Below are positions 32,901-45,709 of a DNA stretch of 64,000 nt, in pieces. The stretch's first letter is position 1. Every line of letters begins with the position of its first letter. Source of the stretch: Hericium rajendrae (lineage: Eukaryota; Basidiomycota; Agaricomycetes; Russulales; Hericiaceae). The position numbers were made by a program, and so were the translations under genes. The notes under the pieces are model-generated. The model was given only the letters and a program-made list of their open reading frames with translations, searched no databases and had not been told where the DNA came from. The stretch is taken from NCBI GenBank assembly GCA_033439255.1, contig CM065878.1:1736001-1800000 (forward strand), read 5' to 3'.

Positions 32901-34623
32901 TCTCGTTGACATAATTGATGCACAGCTGTTCAAACGAGTTATCCTATCGACAGTAGTCAGTACAATTGAAGCAGTGATGTTTATATCCTTAATCAGACCT
33001 CAAAGATTTCGAAGCCGAAGATGTCCTAGATGAAGAGAGATAAAGGTTCAGTCGACTTGACTGCATGCTGGATAAATCCACAAACCAGAATACCGATTAG
33101 GTGAGAGACGGAACCACGCGACTTCATGGAAACGTTGACTCTCGAGACTATCCATTCAAAAAGGTTGTTGTAGATAGCCTTGGCCAATGCGTCCCTCCCA
33201 GCAGCGGCCTGAGCCGGGTTTAGTGGGACATTGTATATCGAGCCTCTTCGTCCACCTCGCTGAGTTTCCATAACTTTCTGCGTCATGACTTTCTGCACTT
33301 GCGCTCCGTCAACATCCATAAGATATGCAATGAAGTCGGTGACGCCAGTATCCGCAACGGCCGCATTGCCATCATCTAGCTCAGTATACTGGACATTGCC
33401 CAACCACAAAACGATCGCAAGCATGCGGAATATCTCGTTCTGCTCTTCTGCGGACAGTCCAATGACTTGCATGGCTTTCTGTCACGAGTTCAGGATGACG
33501 CACAAACTACCGTGAAGATAATGAACTCACAAGGGTTTCGGCAAAGTCACTTGCATCATCGATCCCGTCGACATTTAGACAGTTGCTGAGGCTTGTATAC
33601 GCATATGCTTCTGGCCCTTGGAGTCCAAACGCCTCTGAAACAGACATTAAATATGACGTTTATAAGTCGACCTTCGAACAAACCTCTCTGTTCATCTGAA
33701 GCCGCTTTGGTGAACTGGTAGAAGATATGGAAATTACGCTCGTCTTGCACTTGTCCAACGACACGACCCTTCTCCAGAAGATAGTTTGTGATCTGCGCTC
33801 CTACAGGCTCTCCTCTTTCATTGAACATAATCTCCAGGTATTTTCCCTGTTAGGAACGTTGGTCAATGATGTTGATAATGATGAGCAACATGGGAAGCAT
33901 ACATGACGACTCGAGTTGTTATTCCGTAGTGTTTTCGCACATCCGAAACTCTCCAGCAAGGGATTGGTCGCAAGAACCATGTCCTTAATTTGCTGGATAC
34001 TGGAATCGCTGCCTCCAGAGACGGCAGCAATGTATTGCATGATTCGCTTTGCGGCCTCGGTCTTCCCCGCACCAGACTCGCCAGAGATAATGACGCACTG
34101 ATTCTCATGGTACGCGTTCATGTTGTAGTAGGCTGACTCTGCAATGCCGAAGACGTGTGGAGGTACCTCCAATCTGTTCTTGCCCTGATATCTTTGTAGG
34201 ACCTCGTCCGAGTAAATCCCCAGATCTCCATCCACGAGTTAGTAGTCAATGCAGGGAGCAGAGAAACGACACTCACCTCTAAATGGGTTCACAGAAATCA
34301 AGACACCTCCGATATAGGTGTATATCTCTCCGCTCATCCACCGCTTCTGCAGGTTCTCATTCACACTCTCGTTACTGATCGTGGTAAGCAGCGTCATGTC
34401 AGACACGCCGACTTGTTTCTTCTTGAACCCTTCCTTCCAGTCCGCCTAGCGGATAATGTAATTAATCTGGCTGAGATTCCATGTAGAGGATCTTTACCTT
34501 CGCGACCTTCCCGCCCCCCGACTTCTTGGGGGCGGCAGCTTTCTTTCCGGCTTTCTTAGATGGCGCCTGGCATAGTTACAGTGAGATCGATGCAGGGAAA
34601 TCCAATTCTTGAGTACTAACCAT
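29934..34623 (-). CDS. MYO1: Class I myosin
   Basis: This is an actin motor of endocytic patches and hyphal tips. The first coding exon is the ATG alone (34621-34623), spliced to [15 protein letters not shown]. The motor has the P-loop [13 protein letters not shown], the switch region [20 protein letters not shown] and the relay [20 protein letters not shown]. The TEDS site is a serine in [12 protein letters not shown], the PAK kinase target in this family. Two IQ motifs ([19 protein letters not shown]) follow, then a TH1 tail, a proline-rich stretch, an SH3 domain ([40 protein letters not shown]) and an end reading [18 protein letters not shown]. The tail crosses three frames. One base seems missing in the poly-Pro tract (about 30440-30475) and one in the poly-Gly tract (about 30050-30075). 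The acidic DDW end of many fungal homologues is not seen. Confidence 0.93.
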
Positions 34624-34988
34624 GGTGATTCCGAGCCGGGCGAGTTGTGATAGGTAGGCCCGCTCCGAGTAGAATGAGAATGCAAGTTGAATACAAGTGT
34701 AGGAACAGCCCGCGCGCGATAACTGCCACTACAGATCTCGGCGCGACCCTACTGCGCGCTGTTCCTGCCCGTACCGGCGGCTAGTCACGTGCAGTCGATT
34801 ACAACTCTCGAAAACAACTCGAAGTCGGAAAGGTGAGCGGTTTAGATTTTCAGAAGTAGGCTACGGTAGCGCACGAGCACGTGGATGAGTGAATGAAGAA
34901 AGTGTAGGCTACTGATTACTGAATGTCTAGCTTTTGGCTACTGCTGTTGTACATATATTTCATAGGACGTACAGCACACTTACAGCAC

Positions 34989-37096
34989 CTAATGCATGAA
35001 ACCAGGAATCTTGAAACCAGACTCCAACAAGATTTTCAGAGACTCCGCTGCTGGCCTCAACACCGTTGCATTCTGGCCGTTAGACTTGATCACGTTGACC
35101 AAGGCCGTACAGAGAAATTGCGTCTCTGCCTTTTCCACCAATGCCTTCCGCGCCTCCGCGTCCAGATTTCCCAAGAAGTTGCAGATACAAATCACTCCTC
35201 GATGAACCAGACCAGGATCTGCAGTCTCCTCCGGGCGATCTTCATCGGCATCCTGCTCCTCTTCTACGACACCAGAGATGGTTGGATCAAGGAGTTGCGT
35301 GAAGATACGGAGCACTCGATGATGCTCGTTGTCGAGTTCATAAAGTGCACGAGCAACTTCCGGAGCATTCGTAAGTGTAGCCATAGCACCAGATGCCGCG
35401 AGGCGAGTGGGCGTATCTTCGACATCTGATAAAGCGAGAAGGATGTGTAGCTTTGACTTGGCAGTGCCAGCAGAGGAACCGGTCCCGGTATATCTCTCGA
35501 AGATCTCCTCGGATCCGGCTAGAAGGTTGCACATGAGCTCTGTCGCCGCCCGTCGGACGAGTGTATGGTTCTCAAGCATGAGAAACTCGACCTTCTCGAC
35601 GAGACCTTGAGCAGATGAAACACGAGCAGCGGCCTCCTCGCTATGCGAAGAAATGTTCGTCAAGGCCATCATCGCCTCGAACCGCTGTAGAAGGTTCGAG
35701 GAGGGGCTTGTGAGCATTAACGAGAATGGCCGCACAGAATCGTAGACTACTCCCGAATCTGGGCCGAAGACTTGAACGGGAGATGAGGTGATGGCCAGCT
35801 TAGCCAAAGCCTGAATGGCATCCAGATCCGACGTCGTCAACTCTGGCGATCGTTCGGACCCAGATGGCGATGCAGAGGATTTTCGGATAATGTAAATGAG
35901 AGCCTTCGCACCTCCACTCTGTAGCATCTTCCCTCGGTTTTCCTTATCCTCGGCCACATTGAGCAAGATTTTGCTAGCAGTCGCTCTAATTCCTTCGCTG
36001 TCCGCGAAGCGAACGGCCGTGGTCACAACGTCGAGTGCTCCACATTGAACGACTTTGTGGCCTCGCTTTTGTACGTGTTCGTCGTCATCCAATGCATCTG
36101 GAGCAGGCCCTTGTGCGTTCGTCGAAGACCCTTTGCCGCCCTTCGCCATACGCCTCAACTTCTCGATCTCACTGTCTTCGGCAGAAAGCCGAGGGCGGTG
36201 GATGCATAGATTGAGAATGATGATGAGAACTCCGTAGAGAGAGAGGAATGTAAGTCGCTGAGCGGGGTTTGTTGATTCTTCCTGCGGGGGACGACAGAAA
36301 ACAGATGTGTAAGGAAAGCAGAGTCGTCTGCCAGTGCCTCCTTGACGATCGAATCCACACTGAGGTAGGCCAGACCCTCCACCGCGTCAGCAATTGATCC
36401 TTTGTCCTCGTCCACCACTAATCCTTTCATCAATTCAACCAACTCATCATCTGCTCTGTTCCGCGCTTCTTCTGGTTGCTCTGCGACTTCCGCAGAATCT
36501 GCTTTGTTCCCGCGCGAGAGTTTGACGACGGCTATGGCGGCTGCAGCACGAAGTGACTTATCCTTCGTCTGACGGAATGACTTGTGCAGCCATTCGACGC
36601 ATTCGATGGATATCACCGCGCGACATGCCTTGTGGCCGGCTGCTTGAGAAAGAAGGTGCGCGAGCTCTGCCGAGACGTCGTCCGACGGCCCCAGATCCAA
36701 GATATCCTTCAATGATTCCTGAACAGATTCTTGTTGAAAGATGATGGAAGCTGTCTGCCAATCGACCTGGAATAATGCAGAGAGGAATGAGAGGCCGATG
36801 ATGACGTCTTGCTCCTTGATCTCAGCAAGACGCGGAACGACGATGGGTCCAAACGTCTTCGATAGCGACAGTGTACCTGGATCTGTCTGACCTTCTTCCT
36901 TCGCCGGAGGCGATTTCTGCCTGACTCCTTGACAGTATGCAGAGAGAACCAAATAGGCTTTGGATCGTGTAGATGCCTCCTGTGTTGGGACAAATGCGGT
37001 GATAAGATATGATAGCTCGTCTGGAAGGAAGGACTGGTGCTCTTTCGATTTTGCGAGCATCGCGTTAAGAGATTGATCAACATCGCTCGCCGCCAT
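34989..37096 (-). CDS. SHE4: UNC-45/Cro1/She4-type myosin chaperone
   Basis: This family folds and stabilises myosin motor domains; yeast She4 acts on the class I myosins. Here it lies directly upstream of MYO1 on the same strand, 365 bp apart. The product is about 702 residues of armadillo-like helical repeats from ATG 37096. The C-terminal half carries the typical UCS-type pattern: HKVVQCGALDVVTTAVRFAD, IRATASKILLNVAEDKENRG, FEAMMALTNISSHSEEAAAR and HTLVRRAATELMCNLLAGSE. No intron is needed. The frame breaks once at a CT-rich spot (about 36236-36250). One missing base there (for example TCCC read as TCC) would join HLFSVVPRRKN to LYGVLIIILNLCIHRPRLSA, as expected for the family. Confidence 0.9.
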
Positions 37097-37310
37097 ACTG
37101 AAGGGTCAAAATGCTGGAAAAGAGAGACCAGGGATTAAATAAGGTATGGTCGCGTGTGGTCGCGATCTGAGATCGGGACCGCGACTTGACGCGGGTCGAT
37201 GCAATATCGGTGATTTGTTTGGCCGGCCCGGCGGGGTCGAATCGAGTTTCGACAATTCTTACCACTTGAAGCAGACTGCATCCAAGATACTTCGTGCGGG
37301 CACCACATCC

Positions 37311-39221
37311 ATGATGCAAGTCGACGAGGGTACTAGCAGCTCGGTGTATGATGGTCATATCATCAAGGCAGGCGACCAGGTCATGTTACGTCTGCCGCAC
37401 GGTGACATCAGAAGCCTCAAACTAGACAAGGATGCGTACGTTCGTTATGGCTTGCTTCCCGTTTATCTGTACTGACTTTATCGCGTAGAACTGTAATGCT
37501 TGGAAAATTTGGGTCTTTCCAGGCCAATGAACTGATCGGCCAACCATATGGTCTGTCACACGAGATAGTTGACAAACAGCTAAGAGTCCTACCTCCACGG
37601 ACTATGGAAGATGTTGGTACGCAGCCCATAGAGTTAAAATGTTGCCGCATGATTGACGCTATGTCTTAGAGGATACCGAGGCTACAAATGAACTAATCAA
37701 CGACGGCCAATTTGTGCAACCACTGACCGGCGTGGAGATTGAGGCTTTGAAGCAGTCCGGCGTGCATGCGCAGGTGCGTCTTTTTACATTTACATCTTGT
37801 GTGCTCGATGCTTACACCGGAACGCAGGACATTATTAAAAAGCAGATCGAATTGCACGCAAACTACTCGCTGAAGACGGAGTACAGCAAAGAGAAGTACA
37901 AAAAGCGGAAAGAGGCAAAGTGAGTTCCGGTGTGCATCCCGTTTATCATGACGCTAATAGATGTAGGTTCTCAAAGTCATTCACTACCATAGAGCCGTCG
38001 CTATACAACGTCTGCGAGTTTTGGTTTAATAAAGACCAGAACCGCATCCGTGATATCCGCATCGACACGCTCTCCCAGATGATGAACTTTGCGAACATCA
38101 GACCTGGCGGTCGGTATCTGGCGGTAGATGATGCCTCCGGACTGGTTGTGTCAGCTATATTGGAAAGGCTAGGAGGTGAGTCCGTATATGCATTTTCAAG
38201 AACGGGCCTCATCTGACAGGTATCACGCAGGGAATGGAAGGCTAATCACCATCTGCGACGTCGATTCACCACCGGCATATCCGGTCATGACGCAGATGAA
38301 TTTCCCCGAAGCATTTGTGGAACCTATCATGTCCTCACTAAATTGGGCGACGGCGGAGGAAGATTATACGCCTGGTAAGCCTATGTTTGCCTTTACCTGT
38401 TTGATTGAATCGCTAAGCAAACGCGGAATAGTACTCGCAGCATCTGAACCTACATCCGCAAGTCAAGCCAGGTCAGAAAAGCAAAAGGCACGATTAGATA
38501 AACGAAAAGCTGCATCAGACTTGCTCACACAAACACGAGAAGAGCTGTTCGCTGGCGAATTCGAAGGGTATGATCATTACTAACATTCCTGTACAGATGG
38601 AACACTCGTTGACACGCTTCTCTCCCAGGCTGATCGTGTCCAGTCATTATGACCTTTGGTCAATATTGGAAAAACTATCGCCATACTTAGGAGGGTCGGC
38701 GTCCGTAGTCGTGCAAAGCCCTCACTTAACTGTACGTGGCAGAAACATTCTCTCGATCTCGTCAAGCTCACTTTCCATAGCCGGTCATAGATCTGCAAAA
38801 TAAAATGCGCCAACAGCAACAATATCTCGCGCCCAGCGTAACAGAGGGGTGGCTACGGCAATATCAGGTCTGTTCTAATGGCTTCCAATCCTCAGTGATA
38901 TTCACATACACGGACAGGTGCTTCCTGGTCGTACACATCCGACCATGAATACTACAGGGTCTGGAGGATTCCTCCTGCACGCCATAAAAGTGTAAGTGCT
39001 TCACGAAGTTCGACGATTACAAGTAAAGTAATAGACATATGCGAAGATACAACGACCCCACTGCCACCCCAGTCGTAGCGCATCGGCGGAAAGCGAGGAA
39101 AATCGAACCTGCACTCATAGAAGACAAAGATGGAGCGTCAATACCGCTCTCCAACGAAGCAAACGACTCTGCTTTGACTTCATTGGCACCATCACCTGTT
39201 CCAAATGCGCAGGCAGAATGA
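37311..39221 (+). CDS. TRM6: tRNA (adenine-58-N1) methyltransferase non-catalytic subunit
   Basis: Trm6 (Gcd10) pairs with catalytic Trm61 to make m1A58 in tRNAs, including initiator tRNA; this subunit mainly binds tRNA. Eleven exons can be traced with canonical borders and one clean frame (exon starts 37311, 37489, 37670, 37828, 37967, 38231, 38432, 38629, 38781, 38918, 39035). Marker segments are GHIIKAGDQVMLRLPHGDIR, ANELIGQPYGLSHEI, LTGVEIEALKQSGVH, ARLDKRKAASDL, VDSPPAYPVMTQMNF, LIVSSHYDL and PGRTHPTMNTTGSGGFLLHA. The N-terminus may start at the second Met. The promoter is shared with SHE4 (214 bp between start codons), and it converges on MDM1 with a 73-bp gap. Confidence 0.93.
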
Positions 39222-39294
39222 TCGAACGAGGCCGCTCAGACATGAGCGCCATACTGCTGGATGGTGATCACAAAGTATAACCGCAACGGGAAGA

Positions 39295-42200
39295 TCACGG
39301 AGGGGCATCTGGAAACAACGCCGCAAAAACCTGAAGGAGATGACTTAGCACATGTCACATTCTAGCGGGTCTCACGTACCTCGTCCACCACGGTATAGAT
39401 AATGTGCTGGTTGAGACGCCGGTTCTGCAATACTGCGAATATGCGCCGGGCCCCACGACGAGCGTTAGAACGCCCGATCATGTTAGCGGCCAGATCTAGT
39501 CGTCCGGATGTCAGGAAGGAAGACGTAGCAGAATCCAGTTATTGCCTCACCTGGTACGAGTGCCGATAGTTTTCGATTTGCCTCGTCTCGCGTGTGAAGC
39601 TTCTCTTCAGGTGAGCGTGGCGTAGAAGATGTCCTCAATTGTCCTCCTGGCCAAAATGAGTCGCGGAGCATTGTGATGAAGCCAGCGTGTGAGATTCGTC
39701 CGAGAACATTGTCAGTGTCTCTCGAATTTTCCTGTCACGAAGGATCGTCAGATATTCGCCTCAGGAAATCCAACAAGTCCGCCATACCTCTCAACAGTGC
39801 TCCCCAGGACTTGCTGGAGAATTATGACAATCGCCTGTCTCCGCAACCAGTTGTTCTTCTTGTTGAGCTCAAAGACCGCCAGTACCAGATCGCAAATAGG
39901 CGCAGAAAACGTTGAGGAACTTGTCTCGCCTTCCAAAGGCTTCAGATCCCCCGAGAACTGCAGTAAAGTGTCATCTGAAGCCGTCTTCCCGGAGGCCCTC
40001 AGTGCTTGCGTAACGAAGTCTTCGTTGTTGATGGCGTCACCCACAATGCCTGCCAGCTCCGCGGCTTGACGCGTCAATCGTTGGATCATGACATCCAACA
40101 TGGAAGGCCCGAAGAACATGTCGTCGATGCTCTCGGCGACGGAGTGGTACATCGTGCGAACGAGGTCGGTTCCGGGAAAAGTCGTGGCTTTGGAGGATGT
40201 TCCTTCCGGCTCGGAAACAATGAAGGGGGAGTTTCGGGATAAGAAAGCACGTAGTTCGTCGCTTTCGCAGACAGCCGGGATGAGAATAAGATTCTAGACT
40301 TGTGTCAGAGACGACAAAGGAGGAAGAAGTTTGGATTGCCCTACCTGCATGTACTTCTCAAGGCCGCGCGTCGAACATCGATAAAGCTCCCCGAAAGTAC
40401 TGTAACCAAACGCTTCCCAGGAAAATCGAGGTTCCTCACATTTGCATAGCGTTCGCGCAGCCGGTTGTGCATGTTCAAGAACTCATTATACCTCCTAGCG
40501 ACTACCCACCCGGTAGCAAGACTGCCATCTGGAGCTAGTTGCTGCACTTCGATCAAGTATCGCACGACTGCTTTCCCTTGCTCCTGACCCACAGTGGAGT
40601 TCACGATCGTGAGCTTCGTGCGTTCCGGAATGAGACGATTGGCGATCTCCTGTTGCTCATATTGCGATTTCTGGAAGCTGAGCTCTCGGAAATCCCGGTT
40701 CAGAGAAGATTTAGATCTGCGAAGAAGCCGCAACTCTTGCGCATCTCCAGTAAGCTCGGCCTTCTTGATCAACGTATCGAGCATAGCGTCTTGGGATTGC
40801 AGATTTGAGATCTTGTCCGTAAGACGGGCTATCTCATAGGACAATTGAAGGTCCCCAGGTCCAGCAAGCTGGAAGGCCTCATGCTTATCATCTGTGTCTG
40901 CACCTTCTTCTGTTTTGCCCTCTCCGACATCCGGGGATGAGTCAATGTCACGGTTGGTGGAAGCACCGTCATCCTGTGGTCCCGGGGAGGCATCGAACAG
41001 ACCGTCATGTGAGGAAGGATAGCGACGCCGTCGGTCCGTCTGTTGCCTGTCCAGAGCAATGATGTCTGTCAGAGCGGCTTGAATGGCTTCTACTGTAGAC
41101 TTGCTCTCGTGCGTCTGCCTCGTTTGATCGTCTGGGTCATCAAACAGAGGCGCACGGGAGGAAGCAGAATCTGCGGTCGACGAGGGAGACATGAGTACGT
41201 CGAGATTTGAAGGTGAGATGCGCAAAGAAGTTCCATGCATGCCAGAACCCGAGGCTGTGGGGGTTGTCGGGGAATGGTCTGAAGCGACTGATAGTAGTGA
41301 TGCATTCAGAGGGAGGCTAAGTGCAGGCAGAGACTCGGATCGCTTCATTGGCGGCGCCGTCACAGGGACGTTGCCGCTGCGACCACGACGGATATCAGGA
41401 AATATGTCATGCTTGGGAGAGGAGCTGTCCCTGTTCCGAGCATCGCTTGACGACGGAAGTGAATCTTTGGTGGTCTTCCTACTAGCATTGATGTCTTCAA
41501 CGACGCGGAACCAGAGCTCTGAGCTCTGGAAGTCTTCGAAGTCCTGTTCCATGTTCTGTTCCACTTGTCTTTGGGCCAGCATGACACTGCGGCGCGCCTT
41601 GCGTTCCGTGGCTAAAGACGGCGATGCCCCGGTCTCAACGAACTCATGGATGACTGATGCATGCTTGGCTGAAACAGCCGAAAGCGCAGGATGAGTTGTA
41701 GGGCCGGAGAAGTATAGCTCATGGATCATGGTGATGTCCTCTCTTGTGGTGGCTGAGCTGGCGGGATCCAGCTGGATCACGTCGTCTTCGTCATCCGAAC
41801 CGTCGGAGTGGACTGGTTCCAACGGATCCTTGAAGCTCTCGACTGTGAGCCAAAACTGCACGAGCAACGAACGGTTACGTCTGTCCATGAACTCCATGAA
41901 ATATGACAAGGAACTTGGACTCCCAAGAATGTCGCGAAGGGTCACGCGATGTATCGCTGAAGTGTCTGACAATGACTGCTTCTGCATGAAATGGCATGAA
42001 CGTTAACATCTTAGACAATAGCGCAGAGACGTACAGATCCGTCTTGTCCTCCTAGGACGGCGATGCGACGCTCGGCAGTGCGTTTCGCAGTGTAGAGACG
42101 GTCTAGGAAGGCAACGACGTCCTCAGCCCTTTCTCCGTTAATCCAATCTTCACCCTCGTGGTTAGCTATAAGTCCATGTGAGTAAAAGCATCAGAGGGTG

Positions 42201-43472
42201 GACAACGGTAAACATACCCATTAACATTCTTGTTCGTCTGATTTCGCCCATGATATCGTTCTTTAAGCGCCTAGCATCTAAGAGCGAAGATGTTCGGGAG
42301 ATGCTCCGTAAAAATGATTCGAATTGGCGGATATCAGTACGAATGGTAATCAGGTCCGTGGTAGATGTCATAGGGGTTGCAACTATCATTTGTGGACGAG
42401 GTATCTGAGCTTCCAAAACATTTCGGACCTTTGAAATGAGCCGCCTAACCATGCGGGTGAATACGAATTGTGAAATAACAATATGATGGAAACTCACTGT
42501 TGGCGAATGGCGGCACCGGCCTGTATAATATGAGTACATGAGTACACGATTGCAGGGATGATTTAACAGACTTACGACTTGGTCCACACTACGGTTCCAA
42601 AAATCCGGGTCGGCGAGCATGTCCATCAAAGGATAAAGAACGGAGCAGGCCACGATCTCCCTCACAACAACCCGAAATACTTTACTGCCCGCTTCCTTCT
42701 CAGGAAGAATGAAGGGCAGGGCTTTATCTACGAGCTGTCTGAGGTGTGCCTCTTCCGCTTGTTTCGTGAAGCTTGATGAAAGATTGTCGACGGCAGGATG
42801 GAGCTTTCCACCACCCTTGGAAGCGTATCGGCTGGCTAAAAGCATGTCTAGCTCTTCAGACTGGGTCAAGCTTCTCTCCAGGCCTGCGCCGCGCAATGCT
42901 ACTTCTGATTCTCGAAACTGTTCAACATGAGCCGTAATCTTCGGAAGCATACGCTTCACGATAATAGCAGAGAGGTCCATAGTAGACAATCTCGTCAACA
43001 ATTGTTCCAAGGAGTTATGCAGGGTCGAGGAAACGGCCGTAGGGAAAGATGGCGATGATGATAGATCCTTGTACCATACGAGAACAAAGTCCCGAACAAT
43101 CATAATGAGGATATCGTTGACAGCAGCAGATACGACAGGCGAGTCGGGAAGAATAGGCGGTAGGGACTGAGGGGGTCTATAGGACCATTGTGAACGCGTT
43201 AGGACGGCCTGCCAGGCCGCTGGGGTAGAGAAGGCTAAGGGGCGGGCTGCCTTGAGAGGACCATCCCGCTGCGAGTCGTTCCTTGCATCCAGATAATGAC
43301 CGCAGACGACATAAGACACCAAAAATAAGATCGTCAGGAAGAGAAGAAGGAAAGGAGACAGAAGTAGAAGTGCGATTGGTGAAGAGATGACACGGACGAC
43401 AACAGGGAACAGCACGGCGAGAACGGCGACAACAACGACAGATGCCGTGTTCAGAGTCTGCCCGTTCGCCAT
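39295..43472 (-). CDS. MDM1: PXA-RGS-PX-Nexin_C protein (Mdm1/SNX13-14-25 type)
   Basis: Yeast Mdm1 tethers the ER to the vacuole and lipid droplets. About 1250 residues in 9 exons show the full layout. Hydrophobic N-terminal segments (about 10-60) are followed by PXA (to about 420), an RGS domain (LRDILGSPSSLSYFMEFMD to the WFRVVEDINASR region), a long disordered linker, a coiled coil, PX (YNEFLNMHNRLRERYANVR, LDFPGKRLV) and Nexin_C (RDSFWPGGQLR, NARRGARRIFAVLQNRRLNQ). A 23-nt exon lies at 42498-42520. In PX the frame slips once near 40355-40370; one more C in GCGGCC would give VRRAALEKYMQ. At the Nexin_C start (about 39720) either a missing base or an alternative acceptor is needed. It converges on TRM6 and is divergent from OAC1 (343 bp). 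Confidence 0.9.
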
Positions 43473-43815
43473 CGTCCCGAACTCAGTGGATGCAGGATGG
43501 GGAAGTTCGCGACATTGCCGTCGCCGACGTTGCGCTACTGGTGAGCGTTGTGATTCGAGCAGCTGCATTGGCTGCCACTACGCGATCATGTGATGCGCTA
43601 TTCGCTTCGGCCGTCGGCGGCTGCGGCTTCCCCGCAACGCTGAGCAGGTCAGCCCGGCCAGCTCGACGTCAGCCCGCCATCCTTCTGACGCCGCCCACAA
43701 CGCAAAATAGTAGACGGGCGGGCGCTGACTGCCAGCCTGGGGATTCGGCAACACTGACTCACTACCACCGCAGACTCGGACATTCGGATCACCCCCGCAG
43801 CGCTTCGCAGCATAC

Positions 43816-45357
43816 ATGTCCTCAGAAGCAGCCGCCCCACGACCTCGTCCCTTGTCTACCGCAGAAAGCTTCCTTCTCGGAGGGATAGCTGCATGCATCG
43901 CTGTAAGTGGTAGAATGCTGTGGGTATCCCCATCGTCTCACCAATCATTCAGGTCACCTTTTCCAACCCCGCCGAGGTTGCTAAGACGCGGCTGCAGTTG
44001 CAGGGCGAACTAGCCAAAGCCGGAGGCGTCAAAGTCTATAATAATGTCTTCGATGTCTTTGCAAAGACATGGAGAAATGAGGGGATCAGGGGTATTCAAA
44101 GAGGTCTCCCGCCCGCTGTACGTCTAAACCTGTCTTGGTCTGACTATGATGCTGACATTACTGGTAGTATGCATACCAGGTGCGCCGCACGTCCAGTCGT
44201 GTGACCTCTGCTGAGCATGAGTATCTCCCTAGATACTTCTGAACGGCTCTCGTCTCGGTACGTATAATTTGCGGCTCAGCAACCCGATTGGTCTCAACGT
44301 CGCACTTAGGTTTCTATGAACCTTTCCGACAGTCACTCAATAGGCCTTTGGGCTGTCTCCGAACGGCCAATATGGCACCACATCCATAGCTGCTGGAGCT
44401 GCCAGCGGCGTGATCGGAGGTATGAATTTCATATCTCAACCCGCATTCCACTCACGACTGTTTGCCAGCGTGTCTCGGGAACCCTCTTTTCTTGATTAAG
44501 GCCCGCATGCAGGTACGTGAACTGCGTCGCCTGTTCCACTCGCTTGTTAATATTTACGGGTTTATAGGCCTATTCTCCTGCTCTACCTGTTGGAGCGCAG
44601 CACCATTACAAAGTTCATTGACGCCCTACGGTCATTATACCGAGCGGAGGGCCCGCGCGGCCTGATCCGAGGCATGGATGCAGCAATCCTGCGAACTTCA
44701 ATGGGATCATCGGTCCGCGACCTTCATCTTACATCTTCTTCCATTGCTGAACCCCCTTCCAGGTCCAATTGCCATCATACAACTGGACCAAGAATCAGCT
44801 CGTTTCGCGAGGAATCTTGCCTGATCATAGCATATGGACGTTCTTGGTCAGCAGTTCGGTTTCAGGAGCATGTGTTGTCCGTAATTCCGCTTCTATTCTC
44901 CGTTGAACTGCCCTGAACCTCTATCCAGCTTGTCATGATGCAACCTGCAGATACGGTACATTGACTTGCCCGCTTATATGCGCCTTGGTGTTCTGACCGA
45001 GCAATAGGCATTAACGCGAGTGTACAACCAACCAACGGAGCGGCTGCCGGATGGCAGGACCGTTGGCAAACTGTATAAAATCCCATAGATTGTCTTTGAA
45101 AACATTAAGAACAGAGGGTCCCATGGGATGGTACAAAGGTTTGTGACCATATTTTGCTCCCGAATCGTCATTAATTATGGGCTCTCAGGCTCGACCGCCC
45201 ATTTTCCTGCGGATTGCACCACATACGTGAGTTTCGTGATAGTGACATATTCGAGTGTCGTTACTCACGCACAGTTGAATTCAGCATTATTACGTTGACG
45301 GCTAACGATATAATCCTCAAATTCTACAAGAAACTTAAACATGAGACAGTTGCATAG
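43816..45357 (+). CDS. OAC1: Mitochondrial oxaloacetate carrier (SLC25 family)
   Basis: Oac1 moves oxaloacetate, sulfate and related acids across the inner mitochondrial membrane. The exons encode MSSEAAAPRPRPLSTAESFL, the signature around NPAEVAKTRLQLQGELAK, GLPPAYAYQILLNGSRLGFY, LGNPLFLIKARMQAYSPALP, PADTVLTRVYNQPTERLP and an end near TLTANDIILKFYKKLKHE. These are three carrier repeats, total about 300 residues. One exon is only 12 nt (44168-44179, encoding YAYQ). The frame needs at least four single-base additions (near 44348, 44611, 45092, 45104) and one removal (near 45200), mostly at short homopolymers. No base substitution to a stop is evident. It is either an error-rich stretch of consensus or a very young pseudogene. 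Confidence 0.8.
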
Positions 45358-45613
45358 ACTGGGGCACTTCATACCTTACACATAGCTACCACATAATTCA
45401 TGATTCTCTGCGAATTGGCTCTGTCGATAGGCCCATGCTGGGTCCGAGTCACCAGCCATTGATTAATCGGTGACGGTCGCCTGTGTTCCAAGTCCCACCC
45501 AATGTTACTCAGCAGTTATTGCATTCAATGATAAAAATAACATAGCAGTCCGCACATGGCTCTCAGCTACACCGCAAGCTCGAGCAATAGTTTGCAGAGA
45601 AAGATTTGAAAAC
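45358..45613. other. Short gap between OAC1 and the tRNA gene
   Basis: Nothing is recognised beyond the OAC1 3' region. Confidence 0.4.
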
Positions 45614-45622
45614 AAAAAAAAA
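45614..45622 (-). terminator. Pol III terminator of the tRNA
   Basis: A run of nine T on the minus strand begins five bases after the tRNA discriminator base. This is the usual Pol III stop signal. Confidence 0.85.
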
Positions 45623-45626
45623 TTGT

Positions 45627-45709
45627 TGATCCCTACCCGGATTGAACGGATGACCTTGAGGAGGCACCAGAAGCTGGAATCTCACGCTCTACCACTGAGC
45701 TAAGGGATC
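45627..45709 (-). tRNA. tRNA-Trp (CCA), with short intron
   Basis: The minus strand folds as a tRNA. The acceptor stem pairs GATCCCT with AGGGATC, the D-arm is GCTC-AGTGGTA-GAGC, and the T-arm is ATCCG-TTCAATC-CGGGT, with discriminator A at 45627. The anticodon arm is 28 nt long, which implies an intron of about 11 nt after position 37. The 5' half loop reads TTCCAG, giving anticodon CCA. One pair of the anticodon stem (31-39) is mismatched in my fold. The A box (TAGCTCAGTGG) and B box (GTTCAATCC) are good. Confidence 0.85.
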
